Source of the DNA: Paramacrobiotus metropolitanus
Lineage: Eukaryota; Tardigrada; Eutardigrada; Parachela; Macrobiotidae
Direction: 5' to 3'
NCBI RefSeq assembly: GCF_019649055.1
Contig: NW_026570274.1
Location: 62,001-126,000, forward strand
Length of the DNA stretch: 64,000 nucleotides
The translations under genes and the position numbers were made by a program. The notes below the pieces were generated by a model. The model worked only from the letters and a program-made list of their open reading frames with translations, was not told the origin of the DNA and did no database searches. Each line of letters begins with the position of its first letter. Position 1 is the stretch's first letter. This document shows, piece by piece, positions 35,559 through 48,415 of this stretch.

Positions 35559-38481
35559 ATGGGGAAGCACGAGCCGTTCTCCCCGAAAGCCATCGCGAAT
35601 CGGATAAAGTCCAAAGGATTACAGAAGCTGCGATGGTACTGCCAGATGTGTCAGAAACAGTGCCGTGACGCGGTAAGTTAAGATTAAAGTATTTACAGTT
35701 TACTGCGCTTAAAAATTGACCTAAGCACTTGTGATAAAATTTAATTAATTCAAATATAATTTGCCAACAACCTGTAATGATCTACCCTGGACTAATGTGG
35801 GTAATACTAATACTGAGCCAACAATACAGCAAGCACAAGACATGACGATACAGTAGTTTGGGTAGATCATGTTAACATGTATCCTAAGAATTAACTAGTA
35901 AGAAGATGTTACAATTTGTTTTCCGTGATAGAACGGATTCAAATGCCATGTCACTTCCGAAGCCCACCAGCGACAGCTGCTGCTGTTTGGTGAGAGTCCC
36001 ACTCAGTTCCTGGGAGGATTTTCCGCTGATTTCGAGAAGGGATACATGGATATCCTCAAGCGACGATTCGGTAAGAATTCCTTCTTTCAGCCTGAACTCT
36101 AATTATAGGCCAGTGCACTACGCGGAACGCCTCCAGTGCGATCAAGCTTCCGATTAATATGTTCTTTGCTGTAATAACCTGATAAGTAATAATAGATTAT
36201 TTTAGAAGTTTGCAGTTACTTTTTGCTTGTGCAGTTGTGCGTATTGCATACAGAACACATACCCTTGTTGTGAAACGGGGTTACATTACATTACTTTACT
36301 CACTACTTGCATTTTTGTGAGTTGCTGTGTGTTATGATTGATCTCGTAGTTTTATTGTTAAAATCAATCTTTTTAATATTCCATAAGTGATTATTGTGCG
36401 TCATTGCAGGTACACGACGGGTGAACGCCAATCAGGTGTATCAAGAATACATCAAGGATAAAGATCACATCCACATGAACTCCACAAAATGGATGACACT
36501 AACGGGATTCGTTATGTACCTGGGTCGTTCCGGTAAGACATCCACTTTCTAGAAACTGCTTCGTTTCTTGTTAATTTCTTCATTCTTGTGCAGCTGTTTT
36601 GGTCAGGATCATGTATGGATAAATTGATTGGGCTGGTTTAGGCAAATGCGCAGTGGATGAGACGGAGAAGGGCTGGTTTATCAAGTACATTGAACGCGAT
36701 CCGGAGGAAGTGCGCCGTCAGGAAGCACTGCGGCGTCGCGAGCGCACCGAGTTGGACGATGAGGAGCGCCTGCAGAAGAACGTGGCTGATATGGTGGAGA
36801 AGGACAAGGGGGAACAGGATGAGGAGGATGAACCACAGTTCACTGAGTTGCAGCGGGATGGCGAAGAGAAAAGTACGTTTGGGCGTTTTAAATACATCCG
36901 TTCTGGAGTTAATCAGTTTGTTCAGATTATAATTAGAGTTACTGAGTAGTCAGTTATTAATATAAAAAATTGTAATTCATTTTTTATAAAATGTAGTTAA
37001 TTATAGACTATAGTTAATGTCAGAGTACCTCAATCACTACTCTGGTGGTGGTGCTCTGCATATCGATATGTAAGGCTTTTACATTGACGTTTAATAATGC
37101 ACCGGATAAAAAACGTTGATTTCACTGAATGAACTTCAAAATGCTGCAAAATTTATGCAGGTTTTACTTTTAATAGGCGTTTTTGGGAATTTTTGCGGTT
37201 TAAGAGTGAATGCAAGGATTTTAAACTGCACGCATTTACTTCCGGTTACAAAAAAATTGATAACGAATATTGTAATAGACTGTGTTTGCAGTTGTCTTTT
37301 CTTTGGTTCCGACGGCGGTCAAGAAGGAAGACCCGGAGCCCAGCACATCGTCTGGAGACCGCGATACGGCCCAAGTTAACAACGAGAGGGAAACCAAACC
37401 TCCACTGTTTAAGTAAGCTCTCGTAGAACGTTGGCTGGTCGTGGACTTTTCTAACATTGACATAATAGCCAGTTGTGACGTTTAATTGTTATCAGTTAAT
37501 AGAAGCTTGCTTTTCATGCACCTGGTACGGAAGTATGTATTTTTATGGCTATTTCTAATTCGATTATGGTTAAATTATTCGATTATCATTTAACTGATTT
37601 TTGTTGCTGCTTTTTTTTCAGAGTTCCCTTGAAAATAAACGCACTGCAGTTAGCCGCCCGTGCCACTGCCGCCTCCCGCGACCGATCGGTAGCCAAGAGC
37701 ACGGCGTCGTCGTCGGGGGATAAAAAGCGGAAAAGCGCTCTGGAAGAGATCATGGAAGAGGAGAAGCGGCGAAAAGAAAAACAGCACAAATCCGGTCGCG
37801 GCAAGAACGATTTCTGGCTGCACAAGGATATCGTTGTCAAGATTACCACGCCGCGGTTGGGCGAGCAGTTTCACAAGAGAAAAGGCGTTGTCAAGGTGGG
37901 TTTCAGCTTTTGTTGGGGCATTAATGTCATCCGGCAGATATTTTTCCACGTGCACATGATTATTTTCCGTTAAACTGTAAATTTTACAGTTGAAATTCTG
38001 TGGAATTTGAATTGTGTTTTTGCATTGAGTGTTTTTTAATTGCTGACTTAACGCTAAATGTTAATTTAATTTTGTAGGAAATGCTGGATAAATACACGGC
38101 CGTATTGGAGCTGTTGGATTCGGGCGTTAAAGTGAAGGTGGATCAAGTGCACGTTGAAACGGTACTGCCGGCGCTGGGTAAACCGGTGATGGTGGTAAAT
38201 GGGCCGCATGCTGGTGCACAAGCCACACTCCTTTCCATTAACGAATCCAATTTTTCCGCTTCCGTAAAACTGCTCACGGTACGCTCATCGGTTGATCAAA
38301 ATCACATTGCATTATATCAGCTTTTATTTACGCACGCAACGTGAAAACGTTAGTTAGTTTCGAAATTTTATTGATTTTAATTATTCCATAATTCTTTTTT
38401 ATTTTGTTTTAGGGACCTTCGCAAGGAGAAGTGGTGAATAATGTGGAATATGAAGATATCTCGAAAATTCATCAAGGATGA
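35559..38481 (+). CDS. KIN: DNA/RNA-binding protein KIN17
   Basis: Conserved nuclear protein linked to DNA replication, damage response and the spliceosome. Eight exons: 35559-35672, 35932-36070, 36410-36532, 36642-36872, 37292-37412, 37622-37895, 38078-38278, 38413-38481; every junction is in phase. The N-terminus MGKHEPFSPKAIANRIKSKG is a family hallmark. A C2H2-type zinc finger follows (WYCQMCQKQC ... HVTSEAHQ). The KIN17 winged-helix region includes YIKDKDHIHMNSTKWMTLTG and WFIKYIERDP. A charged coiled segment (RRQEALRRRERTELDDEERL) follows. The C-terminal tandem SH3/KOW-like part runs from DFWLHKDIVVKITTPRLG through KPVMVVNGPHAGAQATLLSI to VEYEDISKIHQG. Length about 390 residues, normal for the family. 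An AATAAA lies at 38686-38691. Intact. Confidence 0.96.
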
Positions 38482-39167
38482 AGATTTTTTCTGTCGCGGA
38501 TGATCCCTGAATTATTGACACAACCTGAATTGTTTGTATCGCGGATAGCGTGCACATAAATCTGAGACTGTTTATAAATATAATAATCATGGTTAAATGT
38601 AAAAATTCTGTGTTTTCCGTTCACGATGAAGAGCATTAGCATCCATACAATGGAAAAAAATGGGGCAAATTGATTTAACAGTGACAATAAAAAGTCAGAA
38701 ATGTTCCATGAAAATTAAAATTCGTATTAAATCAGCCTGCTGGCGAAGAAAATTATGACCACATCTGTACATGTAAAATTGTAAATGATGTAATGAAGGA
38801 TGCGAAAAAAAATGATAAGCCACTGCACTACGGCTCAAATCAATTTATTCACACAACATCACAATATTCAACAAGTTAGCCTTTGCCATTAAATTCTCGC
38901 GTGGACCGGAGATTACATAGCCATCAGCAAAAGCTTCGAGAAATTTAAGTAAAAACAAATTACAGTTCAGAGTGGATGTGATAAACTATATCGTCAATAA
39001 AATACTCCATCAAGTTCTTCCATCACAAAGTCATTAGTCAAAGAAATTCCCTTATTATCAGATACTAACCAGAAAAGCACATTAATCAACCGCGGCGGAG
39101 ATTCGGAATGGTGAAAACAGTCCCCCACAACTCACGTGTGACGTGTGTGAGAGGTGCCTGCTGGATT
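38482..39167. other. Convergent 3' flanks of KIN17 and SMIM30-like gene
   Basis: Holds the KIN17 3' UTR with polyadenylation signal at 38686 and the 3' part of the minus-strand micropeptide gene. The small frames here are shadows or chance. Confidence 0.5.
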
Positions 39168-39368
39168 TCACGTGTAGTCCGTGTCGAGTCCATGGGCACG
39201 CGCTGCCTGGCGACGCGCATAATAACCCAAACAGGCACAGAATCCCAGCACCAACAGGATGATGAACAGCAGCAGCGCAATCCCGTCTCCGGTGTCGAAG
39301 GCGGCGGCGAACGGAAGGAGCCAGAGGAAGGCGAGGATACACTGGAAAACTGGAGAGAGTCGCGCCAT
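39168..39368 (-). CDS. SMIM30-like membrane micropeptide
   Basis: Single-exon frame of about 66 residues from ATG 39368 (an upstream in-frame ATG at 39386 would add six). It starts with a signal-like hydrophobic stretch (MARLSPVFQCILAFLWLLPF), then AAAFDTGDGIALLLFIILLV, then LGFCACLGYYARR and a short basic/polar tail. The block aGDxIALLL...GxCACLGxYAR matches vertebrate small integral membrane protein 30 (two short hydrophobic segments, about 60 residues, ER/mitochondrial membrane). The antisense frame at 39108-39461 is a shadow. The match is from memory of the motif, but length, topology and the CACLG core all agree. Confidence 0.8.
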   Translation of the reverse strand: MARLSPVFQCILAFLWLLPFAAAFDTGDGIALLLFIILLVLGFCACLGYYARRQAARAHGLDTDYT

Positions 39369-39386
39369 GATAGAGATGAAAAGCAC

Positions 39387-40807
39387 GTTCTAACACGCAA
39401 CGGCAAACACTCCAAACGCACTTTAAAGCTTCCCCAATGGACAAGAATTAAGATTCTCTGACGGAAACAACAAGTTATCAGCTGGACTCCCAAGCAAAGA
39501 TACTCATAAAAATGAAAACAAAACTACAAAAGTGTTTCGTTCTTCTAGCAAAGTTGGTACGTACTTATGATACTTATGATAACTTATGATATGTGATTCC
39601 AGATTCAGATTAATTTTTATTTTGATTTTCACCAAATTTTGCGTGTTGGTTTTGGTAAGTAGCGTATCAATTTACACGTGAACTACGTAAGTGCTTTCTG
39701 CAGCTGGTTGACAACGAGACTAAATCCGTGCAATAAACAACATTTACTTGTGAAAACTGTAATACAGTTTTTAGAGCGCGTTTTTAATTATTTTCTGTGA
39801 TGTTTTGGTTAAAAATTTTGAAGGCAGGAAGAAAAATGATATGTATTGTACTACACTTGCGTACATCTTCGTCATGTTGCGTGTATCTTTTGTTCCGGCT
39901 ATAATTTTAATTTTTCTTTAAAAAAGCGTAATGGATTTAACATTTAAATTTAACTTCATTAACTGTCGTGCATTTAACATTCACCGCAATAATCAAGCGC
40001 AGCGCGTCCAGTCCTAGCTTACAGTAGGATCTGTACCTTCTACGTCACTTCTACGTCACTGTAATCTGTAATCTTTTTTGTCGGTCTCTGTGTTTGCTAG
40101 GTTCGCGAATGTTTTAAATTCATCTTAATTGTCAGTTGTTTTCATCTATGTTGGTTTGAAATGTCCAGCGACCGTGTAGGTTTGGAATAATTTTTGTTGC
40201 TTTTGTGGTTGGTACTTATTTGCCTTCTATCAGCTCTATGTACCTCGTATTATAAAAATATTACTAACATCTGAAATGTTTTCGGAGCGTACAGATTATA
40301 GCAAGTCCATAACAAATTGAAGTTGTAATAAAAACTTGTACAGTATTCGTATAGCAATCTCATGCCAAGCTGTACATGGACAGCAGATTGTTGGTCCAGC
40401 TATGTATACGAGTACTGATCGTGGAAAAAAGTACAGCGCATGAAAGTAAAGGTGCAGCGATACTGTTAGCTCGCCGGAAGGAAATCGCCCAAGTATACCG
40501 ATATAACGCGCGCAGCATAACGGTACCCAGCGTCTTTCTATTGAAACCTACGCCTTACTCTTGACATTTCCTTCGCGGCCCTAGGGCTTTCTCTGCGTTT
40601 TCAAGTAGAAATTCAACTTTCACAAATGTTGCAGTCCTTCAACAACGCAGTACACACTACAACACACTTATGCTATGAGCGTCCTTATCTACGGAATAAA
40701 ATATTGTTTCCATGACCAAATGAAGACGAAGATGTCATAAACCATTTTCCATACTATCCGCAGACCTCTGGCATGATTGGACACATTATTCTAGTCTGTA
40801 TAAGCGA
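39387..40807. other. Intergenic, divergent spacer
   Basis: AT-rich DNA between the micropeptide gene (-) and the leucine-rich-repeat gene (+). One small frame at 40376-40564 has no support. Upstream sequences of both genes must be here. Confidence 0.5.
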
Positions 40808-43800
40808 GTGGTTACTATGGTCAAGGTGATCAATCTGGCGCGGACGTATTATGACGACGGATTTATTGCCGCAGTATTATGTGTATTGTTGTCGGTTGTC
40901 ATCGTCCTCGGTGTGCGCGCCGATGACGGGGACCATGAGGTGGATGCGTCCGGATGTTTGAAACCCAATTCGGATCGCTGCCGACTGGATTGTACGGCAG
41001 ATTCCTATGATTTCATCTGCGTGGACGATGCCGCCGGCAACTGGTCCGTCCTGCGCTCTGATCTGGACGCGATCGGCGGCCTCAAGCACCAAGTTAATGT
41101 CTACTTCTGGAATCTCCAGGCCACCAGTTTTCAGGTTCGTTCAAAGATTTCATTAAGGCTTAATTAAGGACATATATGTGCATATATAATTTAACTTGGG
41201 GAAATGTGTAAAATATAAAATACTGACCATGAATGCTACACTATTTGTATAAAGGAGAAAAAACAAAGAGGCATACATATACAGTTCATTAAATAAAGAT
41301 ACATTAAAGAAGTGCAATAAATAATTATTTATATTAATGAAGAAGTACAGCATCATAAATAAAATAATCGAAGAGACGTATTGCGCGCAATAACGAGTAA
41401 TATTTCATGCGCCTTTAAACTGATACTCGGTAAGCTTTGTAAAAGAAATTGCAGCTTATGCGTTAATGTGATCACACTTTTAAATGCCACAAATGCAACT
41501 TCTTAATTCACACGTACTTCATTGACGTACTTCCGTTCTGTAAAATGTTTTTTATTGTCGCCCGTTTCAGTGTTATTTATATGAATAACATGGCTACTCC
41601 GTATGTCACTGTTCAGTAATATAGAAAGCGCTGAAACTATGTTGCAGCGGCAACGGAAATTTTTATATGCGATGTATATCAGTTAAGAATTGCTACAAGT
41701 CTACAGTCACGTGCTTATTTGAATCGTTCGAGTAATTTATCAAAGAAACTTTTACAAATGTATCTGTAGTCGCTGATATTAATTATTTGAATGCATCACC
41801 ATAATGCCGTAATAGTTTGCTGCGCTATATTACAAGAATTAATACGCTGTAAATTAAGTAATTAAGTACGCATTTTCATTCGGTGTTTTGTAAATAAATC
41901 AACACCATGCGCTTATAATTTGCTCCAAATTTTTTGAATTTAAAGTTATAAGAAGAAAACAGTTACTACTTTTTACTGAATTTTTGGGATAGTTCATGTC
42001 ATCTTTTGATTTTCTGTTATACAAGCTGCTGTGGAAGTTCCAGTTTCCGCCTTCTACATACACGTTATAAGGCTTTAAAATTAACACCTCCATTATTTTG
42101 TGGCCCGCCACTCAAAATTCAACTGTCTTACTTATTTGCGAAATTGCGTATATCTGTAGCTAGGCATGGCATTAAGCATACTCGTAATTATAATATTGAA
42201 TTATGCGTCACTTTTAATATCCGCTTTGTATGACATCAAAATAATTACGTGCTGTTTATACGTGAAAATATTTACGAGCAGCGAAGTTTGTGCTGTGCGA
42301 CAGTGCATATTAATTGCAGCATATGTAGAAAGCGCGGTGCCCTTTGGCGTTCCACATACCGCTTGCGGACTGAAGGAAATATGTTCAAAAATGCATGATT
42401 AAAGTATTAAACGTATCAAAATCTCTCAAGACAATCAGAACGAAGAACATCCAACCGATAATTTCCGCGGGTGGTGTGATTGACACGCGGTGTTCGTAAG
42501 CGCGATCATTCCATTTTAATATTAGCAAAATTCTGAATGAAAGTTCAAAGTTGTCGCGGCATCTTGTACGGCTGCGGTGCGTCCAGATATCTAGAATGCT
42601 TACCTCGCGTGGCTTGGCCTTGCGTTCACATATCGATACTTTCTGTTTCTACTAACTTTCATCTGATTTTACCCTCTCCATTTACTAATTCGCATCTTTG
42701 TGTGGAGTTTTTCCAGTAGTTCGTAGAGCCAGGTAAATCTTCCGAAAATAAATCTGTAAATCATTACGAAAATAAATCTCTCTGCCTAATCTTTCTAGGT
42801 GTACCTAACAAATTACCTTTGAGTTTTAACAGTGCTCACTTAATTTTATGCCACGAAAAGTAATTGCATGTAAGCGTGTGTCGAAAATGCGACTAAATGT
42901 GTGATTTGTCATGATAAATCGTGCGTGTGACACACTCGTCCCGCTTAAACAAGTTAGCAACAGCCGTTGGGTGTCAGAGTGATCGCAACGTCCGTTGTTT
43001 CTTGTATATAGGTGGAATCGGATATCTTCGGCCAGGCCGAACCACTACTGGCCCGTCTCAGCCTGATGAACCTGCCGGGTCTGACGAAATTCCCCATGCT
43101 CCGCGAAGCCACCAACCTGGTGGCCATCACCATCCTGCAAGCGGACAACCTCCTGGATTTCTCCACGGAACTGCTGCCGCGGTCCATCCGCAACATCTCC
43201 CTTTTTCAAACCGGCATAACGCGGCTGGAGAACGACTTCATCGAAGTACCCAGTCTGCCCAATGTCCAGCAGTTCGTCATCAGCAACGGCAACATCTCCT
43301 TCATCGAGTCCAACTTCTTCAAAGTCTTCAGTCAAGTATCAGAAATCGTCCTGGACCGCAATGCCTTCAACTTGACGGACAAGGCCATTGCCGATGGCAT
43401 GTTCACCACGCTGAACTCGCTGCAGAAATTCGCCCTGCGTAATAATAACTTCACCATTATGAAACCGGAGGACCGGGTGCTGTTCTTCCAGATGACGATG
43501 CGCTCGTTAAACGTCAGTAAGGATACCGTGGTGGATTTGAGTAATAATCGGCTGGAGGTGGAGCAGGAGACGCTGGACTGTATTCGGGCGTTGAAGGATG
43601 TCAAGGAGTTGAGTCTGCGCGGGAATCCCTTCCGCAATTCCATGTCCATTACGAATTTGTTTCTGGATTTTAAGAATCTGCGTTCGCTGGATCTCAGCGA
43701 CACGAACCTGCCAATCTCCAACGGGACGTTCGCCAGTTTGTATCTGCTGGATGAACTTCGCTTGGGCTATAATGGATTCGGTGACATGACCGCCGTGGAT

Positions 43801-45849
43801 ATGTTCAAAGGGTCCAAATCAACAATGTTGCGCGTCCTGGACTTATCGTACAACTCCTTGACAGCGCTACCCGATGGAGATATTCAATCTGTTGGTAAAG
43901 AAAAACATATTGCGTCAACGCAAAATTTTTTAAAAATTATATTTTCGTGAAAAACACAGCACTGTGTAAATAATCAACAGTTACTGTAAATTCAACTGCC
44001 TAACGTATTCTTGACATTTTCTTCTGTTATGGACAGCCAGTTATGACGGTTCGTTAATCTAACCGACTTTTTGCGGTACGTAATTTACCCGAAAAAAAAT
44101 GCACTTTCCACAATGCTTTCAAACTATACTAATCGCTAAAAATATTTTTACATATACGCGTGTACCACATATTTTTATGCTTGTTCCTGTAATTCTGCTG
44201 TTTATCAGCTAAAACTGCAATTGTGTCCTTTAAGTTTGGTGTGTTCCACGGTTAATAAACAGTCAAAGCTAATAAATATTTTAGTGTTATCAGTGAAAAC
44301 GTAATTTTCCTGGAGTACCTCCAAGTTCCAGTATACGTTGGATGGTAAAAGGAACAACCTACTACTATTAGCAAAAGCAAAAATATTTAAAACGGTTTTT
44401 CTACGGTACATTCTGATATCATACAAAATCCTTATAACATTTCTGGACTGTTTGCGTTGCACTATTGCCAAACAACACTTCAAGGTGGTAAAAAATTCGT
44501 GCTTTAATCTTCTCTCTGATTTTCCAGGAAGTTACCTGGAAGAGCTGGATTTAATGGGCAACAACCTTCTTCCCTTTGAATTCCCACAATACGCCGATCT
44601 GGTTAACGAAACCGACCCGGTGCCGACCTTTGCCAGTTTCCTGGAGATCCGCTTCCTCGATTTGAGCTGGAACAACTGGACCGCCATGGACGGTCGTTTG
44701 TTGACGCCGCTGCGCAACCTACAGACCGTGGACCTCAGTTGTAACTGGTTCCAGCACATAACCCGCGATTTCTTCTCCAATATGCCCCGCAGTTTGAAGA
44801 CCATCAACATGACCTTTTGTCTGAGTACCTTTAGTCCGCCGCCGCAGATCGACCCTGATGCGTTCAGTACCTTACCTCCCATTCAGACGTTTATCCTCGC
44901 CCGCGGCAGTCTCCGTAACTGGATTTTTGACCGACTAATGCAGCTATCCAACGAGACCATGCAGGCACTGCAACATGTCCTGTTGCAGGACAACAACATC
45001 CGCTTCCTTGACGGGGACAAGTTCGCCGCGTTCGCCAACTGGAAGACGTTGAATCTCCGCGGGAATACACTGCAGTCGCTGGGCGCGTCCAGTCTGAAGA
45101 AACTCACATCTTTAAGAACGCTGATTCTCTCGCAAAACCAGTTGATCAGCATCGATGTCAACGATATGGTGGGATTGGACAATCTCGAGCAGTTGGATCT
45201 GCACGGCAATAAAATCTCGAATATCGACAGCGGATCCTTCGATATGCTGCCCAGACTGCGCAGCCTGTATCTGGGCCAGAATAATCTCTCCAATCTGGAT
45301 ACACTGTTTGTTACCGGTGGCGATCAATTATTGCATTTCGGCTTCCAGCGCAATGCCATTGGCTGTATCCGCCGTCAAGATTTGCAGCCTTTGAAGAAGC
45401 TACGCTGGATTTACATGGGCGATCCGACGACTCCAGTGTTTGTGGATCGTAACGACGACAGCGAAACCGGATCGTTGCAGAGTAAGATCTACAAGGAGCC
45501 CTTCGCATCCGGCGATGATCTGGATTGTGATCCTAACTACGATTCCCCGCTGTTGAAGTCCGGGGCGGGTATCGATCCGGATACACTGTTTCAGACGGAT
45601 TTTATCCGGTTATCGCGCAAGAACCCATGGGATTTGACGCCGAGGAATTTCATCTCCCATGTGGCCAAGTGCTACATCTCGCAGTTGGATCGGAATCTGA
45701 CGAATATCACGGAGAATTTCTTCTGCGCGATGAGTGACTCGAAGACGGCGGGAAGTGGTGGTTTAGCTGCCAGCAGTGGGGTGGTACTTGGAACGGTATT
45801 GATGTGGCTCATTTTTGAGAAGTTGTCTTACGGTAGGAGGTTGGTGTGA
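40808..45849 (+). CDS. Leucine-rich-repeat cell-surface protein
   Basis: Three exons: 40808-41134, 43012-43894, 44528-45849; phases agree (0 and 1). Protein about 844 residues. A hydrophobic segment (GFIAAVLCVLLSVVIVLG) near residue 25 acts as signal peptide or anchor; a Cys-containing N-cap follows (GCLKPNSDRCRLDCTADSYD). The body is a long run of LRRs, for example LRSLDLSDTNLP, LRVLDLSYNSLTALP, LEQLDLHGNKISNIDSGSFD and LRSLYLGQNNLSNLD, with many N-glycosylation sites. Asp/Ser-rich and Cys-bearing sequence precedes the C-terminus, which ends with a short hydrophobic stretch (SSGVVLGTVLMWLIF) and a basic tail. That end fits either a GPI signal or a single membrane pass with a tiny cytoplasmic tail. 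No TIR or kinase domain, so it is more likely an adhesion or co-receptor molecule than a Toll. The second start (MVKV, 40817) is equally possible. Confidence 0.85.
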
Positions 45850-46944
45850 CCTTTTAGCAGAAGCATGTTTTACCGGTGATTGTAATTTGATTTTACTACA
45901 TTTTATTGATACGATGCTCAGTCAGTCTGGGAACTGTGTTGAGTTGATTGATGTGATGACATTATCGTTGTCCTCTCTGTTACATTATTGCCGGAAAAGA
46001 ATTATTGTCATGCCGTGTGTTGCGGGCAATGGCGTCGCAGTTAATTCCTGACTGTACGTTGTACGTAAATGCTGTTCTCGAGTATCGCTACCCTGTTAAT
46101 CGCATAAAAACAGTTGATATGTATAGTGACCAGTGTGTATTGTACGTACACAGCGTATGTTGAAGGGTAAAATTACCAGTCTGTACTATGTACAATACGA
46201 GTGTGAACAGACTTCGTCATAAAGCAGAAAACATTCGAGTTTCAGTTTTTATTCATATAATAATTGTTCTATAAGATAACTGCAGTGTGCTGCATTATTT
46301 GTAATCATGTGTTTTTATAATGAAATTTTGGTAATGTGTGCCTTACGCCGGCAGTGACACGCACCACGTAAAAAAACCATGATCATTTACTGATTTTGCT
46401 AAATTATCAAGTTAACTCGTGTTAAAAACTGCGTGTTAAACAATACATCACAAGCAGTATACCCAAACTAACGGAACGAGCGTTGAGCGGATTCTTAAGG
46501 CATTTCGCTACTGATAAAATGCGGACTGGGTGCCACATGCCGGTTTCAATATGTCTTTAGCATAAAATGGTCACAGCTAAAAACATTTCCAATACATTAT
46601 CAATACATTATAGAATGTGCCCATAGGCAGGGGCGTCTAACGATGGCTGGGTCATGGCACATAACCTTTCTTGCAATTCAATACCGGCTGCATATCAGCT
46701 CAACTCTGCCGGATGTTTGCGGTAACAAGTGCTGCGGAAGCGGAAACGCATCAAAACAAATACAGTGTCACATCTTTATGTAATAATTTATCGGAAATTC
46801 CGGCATCGGCAGGAGCACGTGGGGAAAACTGAAAAGTATCGATGGTTGCCATCTAAAGTTAAAGGATCATTTATACTTTTTCAGTACCTTTTTCTGATGC
46901 AGTTGCAATCTGACATTCCGATTTGAGCCTATTCCGATACGACA
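45850..46944. other. Intergenic
   Basis: 3' flank of the LRR gene and 5' flank of the receptor gene. Short frames at 45815-46051 and 46729-46926 are not supported. No repeat of note. Confidence 0.5.
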
Positions 46945-48415
46945 ATGTCGGCAACGGTCGGCCTCGCACCTCAACAGGAGGATCAACAATCCCTTCCCAA
47001 GCGCGCAGTTCGCAAATACTTGACAAAAGTGTTAAGACCATGGATGTTTACTCTCCAAGTCCTAAGTTTCTTCTGCTACCCAATCGACAAAAATATGAGA
47101 CGCGCTATACGATTCCCACTTTACGTCTTCATCATTGTTGTCACCCTCATTCACATCCTAGCAGAAATGGCAATGCTGGGTATTCGTATTCCTCGGGCGG
47201 CCGCCGTGGAGATCCGCACCGCCGTCAACGTCGTCTCACTGGCCACGCTTTTCTATGCCACTGTAGTGACCTTATTCGCCATCATAATCATGATATACAT
47301 TAGCCGTTCATTGCTGCGCGTTATACGGGAAATGGACGACATTCTTCCGCATCATTTGTCGTATTCCGAACGCACAACGGGATCGCTTTTCATTTTCTTA
47401 TGGACCGTGTTAGCGTTGGTCCCGGTGGTACACGATCTGGCCACCGGCCAAGTGACATACCTAAGCAAAGCGGGAACACTGAGAAACATCGAACAAACCA
47501 TTCAGTTTTTCCGATGGAACGTTAAAGCCGAGAAACTCTACGTGCCGGTGGTAATTATCCACGTTGTAACGCAGACGCTGGACAATCTGGGACTGGTGCT
47601 GCTGCGGGGACTGTTGACCTTTGTAGCCTTTGCCTCAGCGATGTGCTTTAGGACGATTACGCGGCGATTGTCGCATACTGCTGCGCGACAGCCGAAAGTC
47701 GAGCAAGTTATGCAGTTATTAAGCGATCACGCGGAATTAAGCCGGCATGTTAGTCGATTTAACGATAAGATCACCTGGATAAATTTGGCGTTTTATTCTA
47801 TGGCTATTCTGGAGATACTGAATTTAATTAATGACTGGATTGAGAAGAAGGAGCAGATGAGTTTTACAAGTGATATTGCCGTGGGAATTGTTTGCCTGTT
47901 TTTTGTCTTAGCGATCCAAACCGCTGTATATGTGCATCTCCTAGATCAGGTAAATAATGTAATCTCTTAAAGGCCGCAACTATGGTTATCTGTTATTTCG
48001 TATCTTCAGGCACAATCCGCTACTGAGGCTCTGCAGATTATGGTGGAAAAACAGCTGCTGCCGACGCGAGCAGCGAAGATTCACCTTAATCGTATCGTTT
48101 TGACGCCCGCAACGCTGAAACTGGCGGGAAAACCGATCAACCAGGAAATGGTTTTAACGGTTAGGTTTGACATAATTATACTGCCCCGATTTCGCTCAGT
48201 GATGATATTAGGTTTACATTCCGCATGCTATAACTGGGAAATTGCAGATACTGGGTCTGCTGATTAGCTACGCGCTACTGTTATCAGAGATTGCCGACAA
48301 GAATAAGCCAGTCACTCTGGATATGGAACCGCTAAAACGGCAATTCCGAGATGAGATGGCGAATTTGTTAGCGAATTACAGCATCAAAGTCCACTGCAAT
48401 TGGCTGCAGCAATAA
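46945..48415 (+). CDS. Gustatory-receptor-like 7TM chemoreceptor
   Basis: Exons 46945-47949, 48010-48159 and 48248-48415, all phase 0, giving about 440 residues. The N-terminus is cytoplasmic-like (polar, then FYP-like FFCYPIDKNMRR before TM1). Hydrophobic segments lie near residues 56-75, 92-120, 143-160, 185-235, 276-292 and 308-330, with the last in exon 3. Short introns near the 3' end are typical of insect and arthropod gustatory receptors. The TM7 region reads QEMVLTILGLLISYALLLSE, close in pattern to the GR signature (TYhhhhhQ), with SYALLLSE in the key position. The inverted 7TM topology would make it an odorant/tastant-gated cation channel subunit. Family placement rests on architecture and this motif, not on strong identity. 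Confidence 0.7.
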
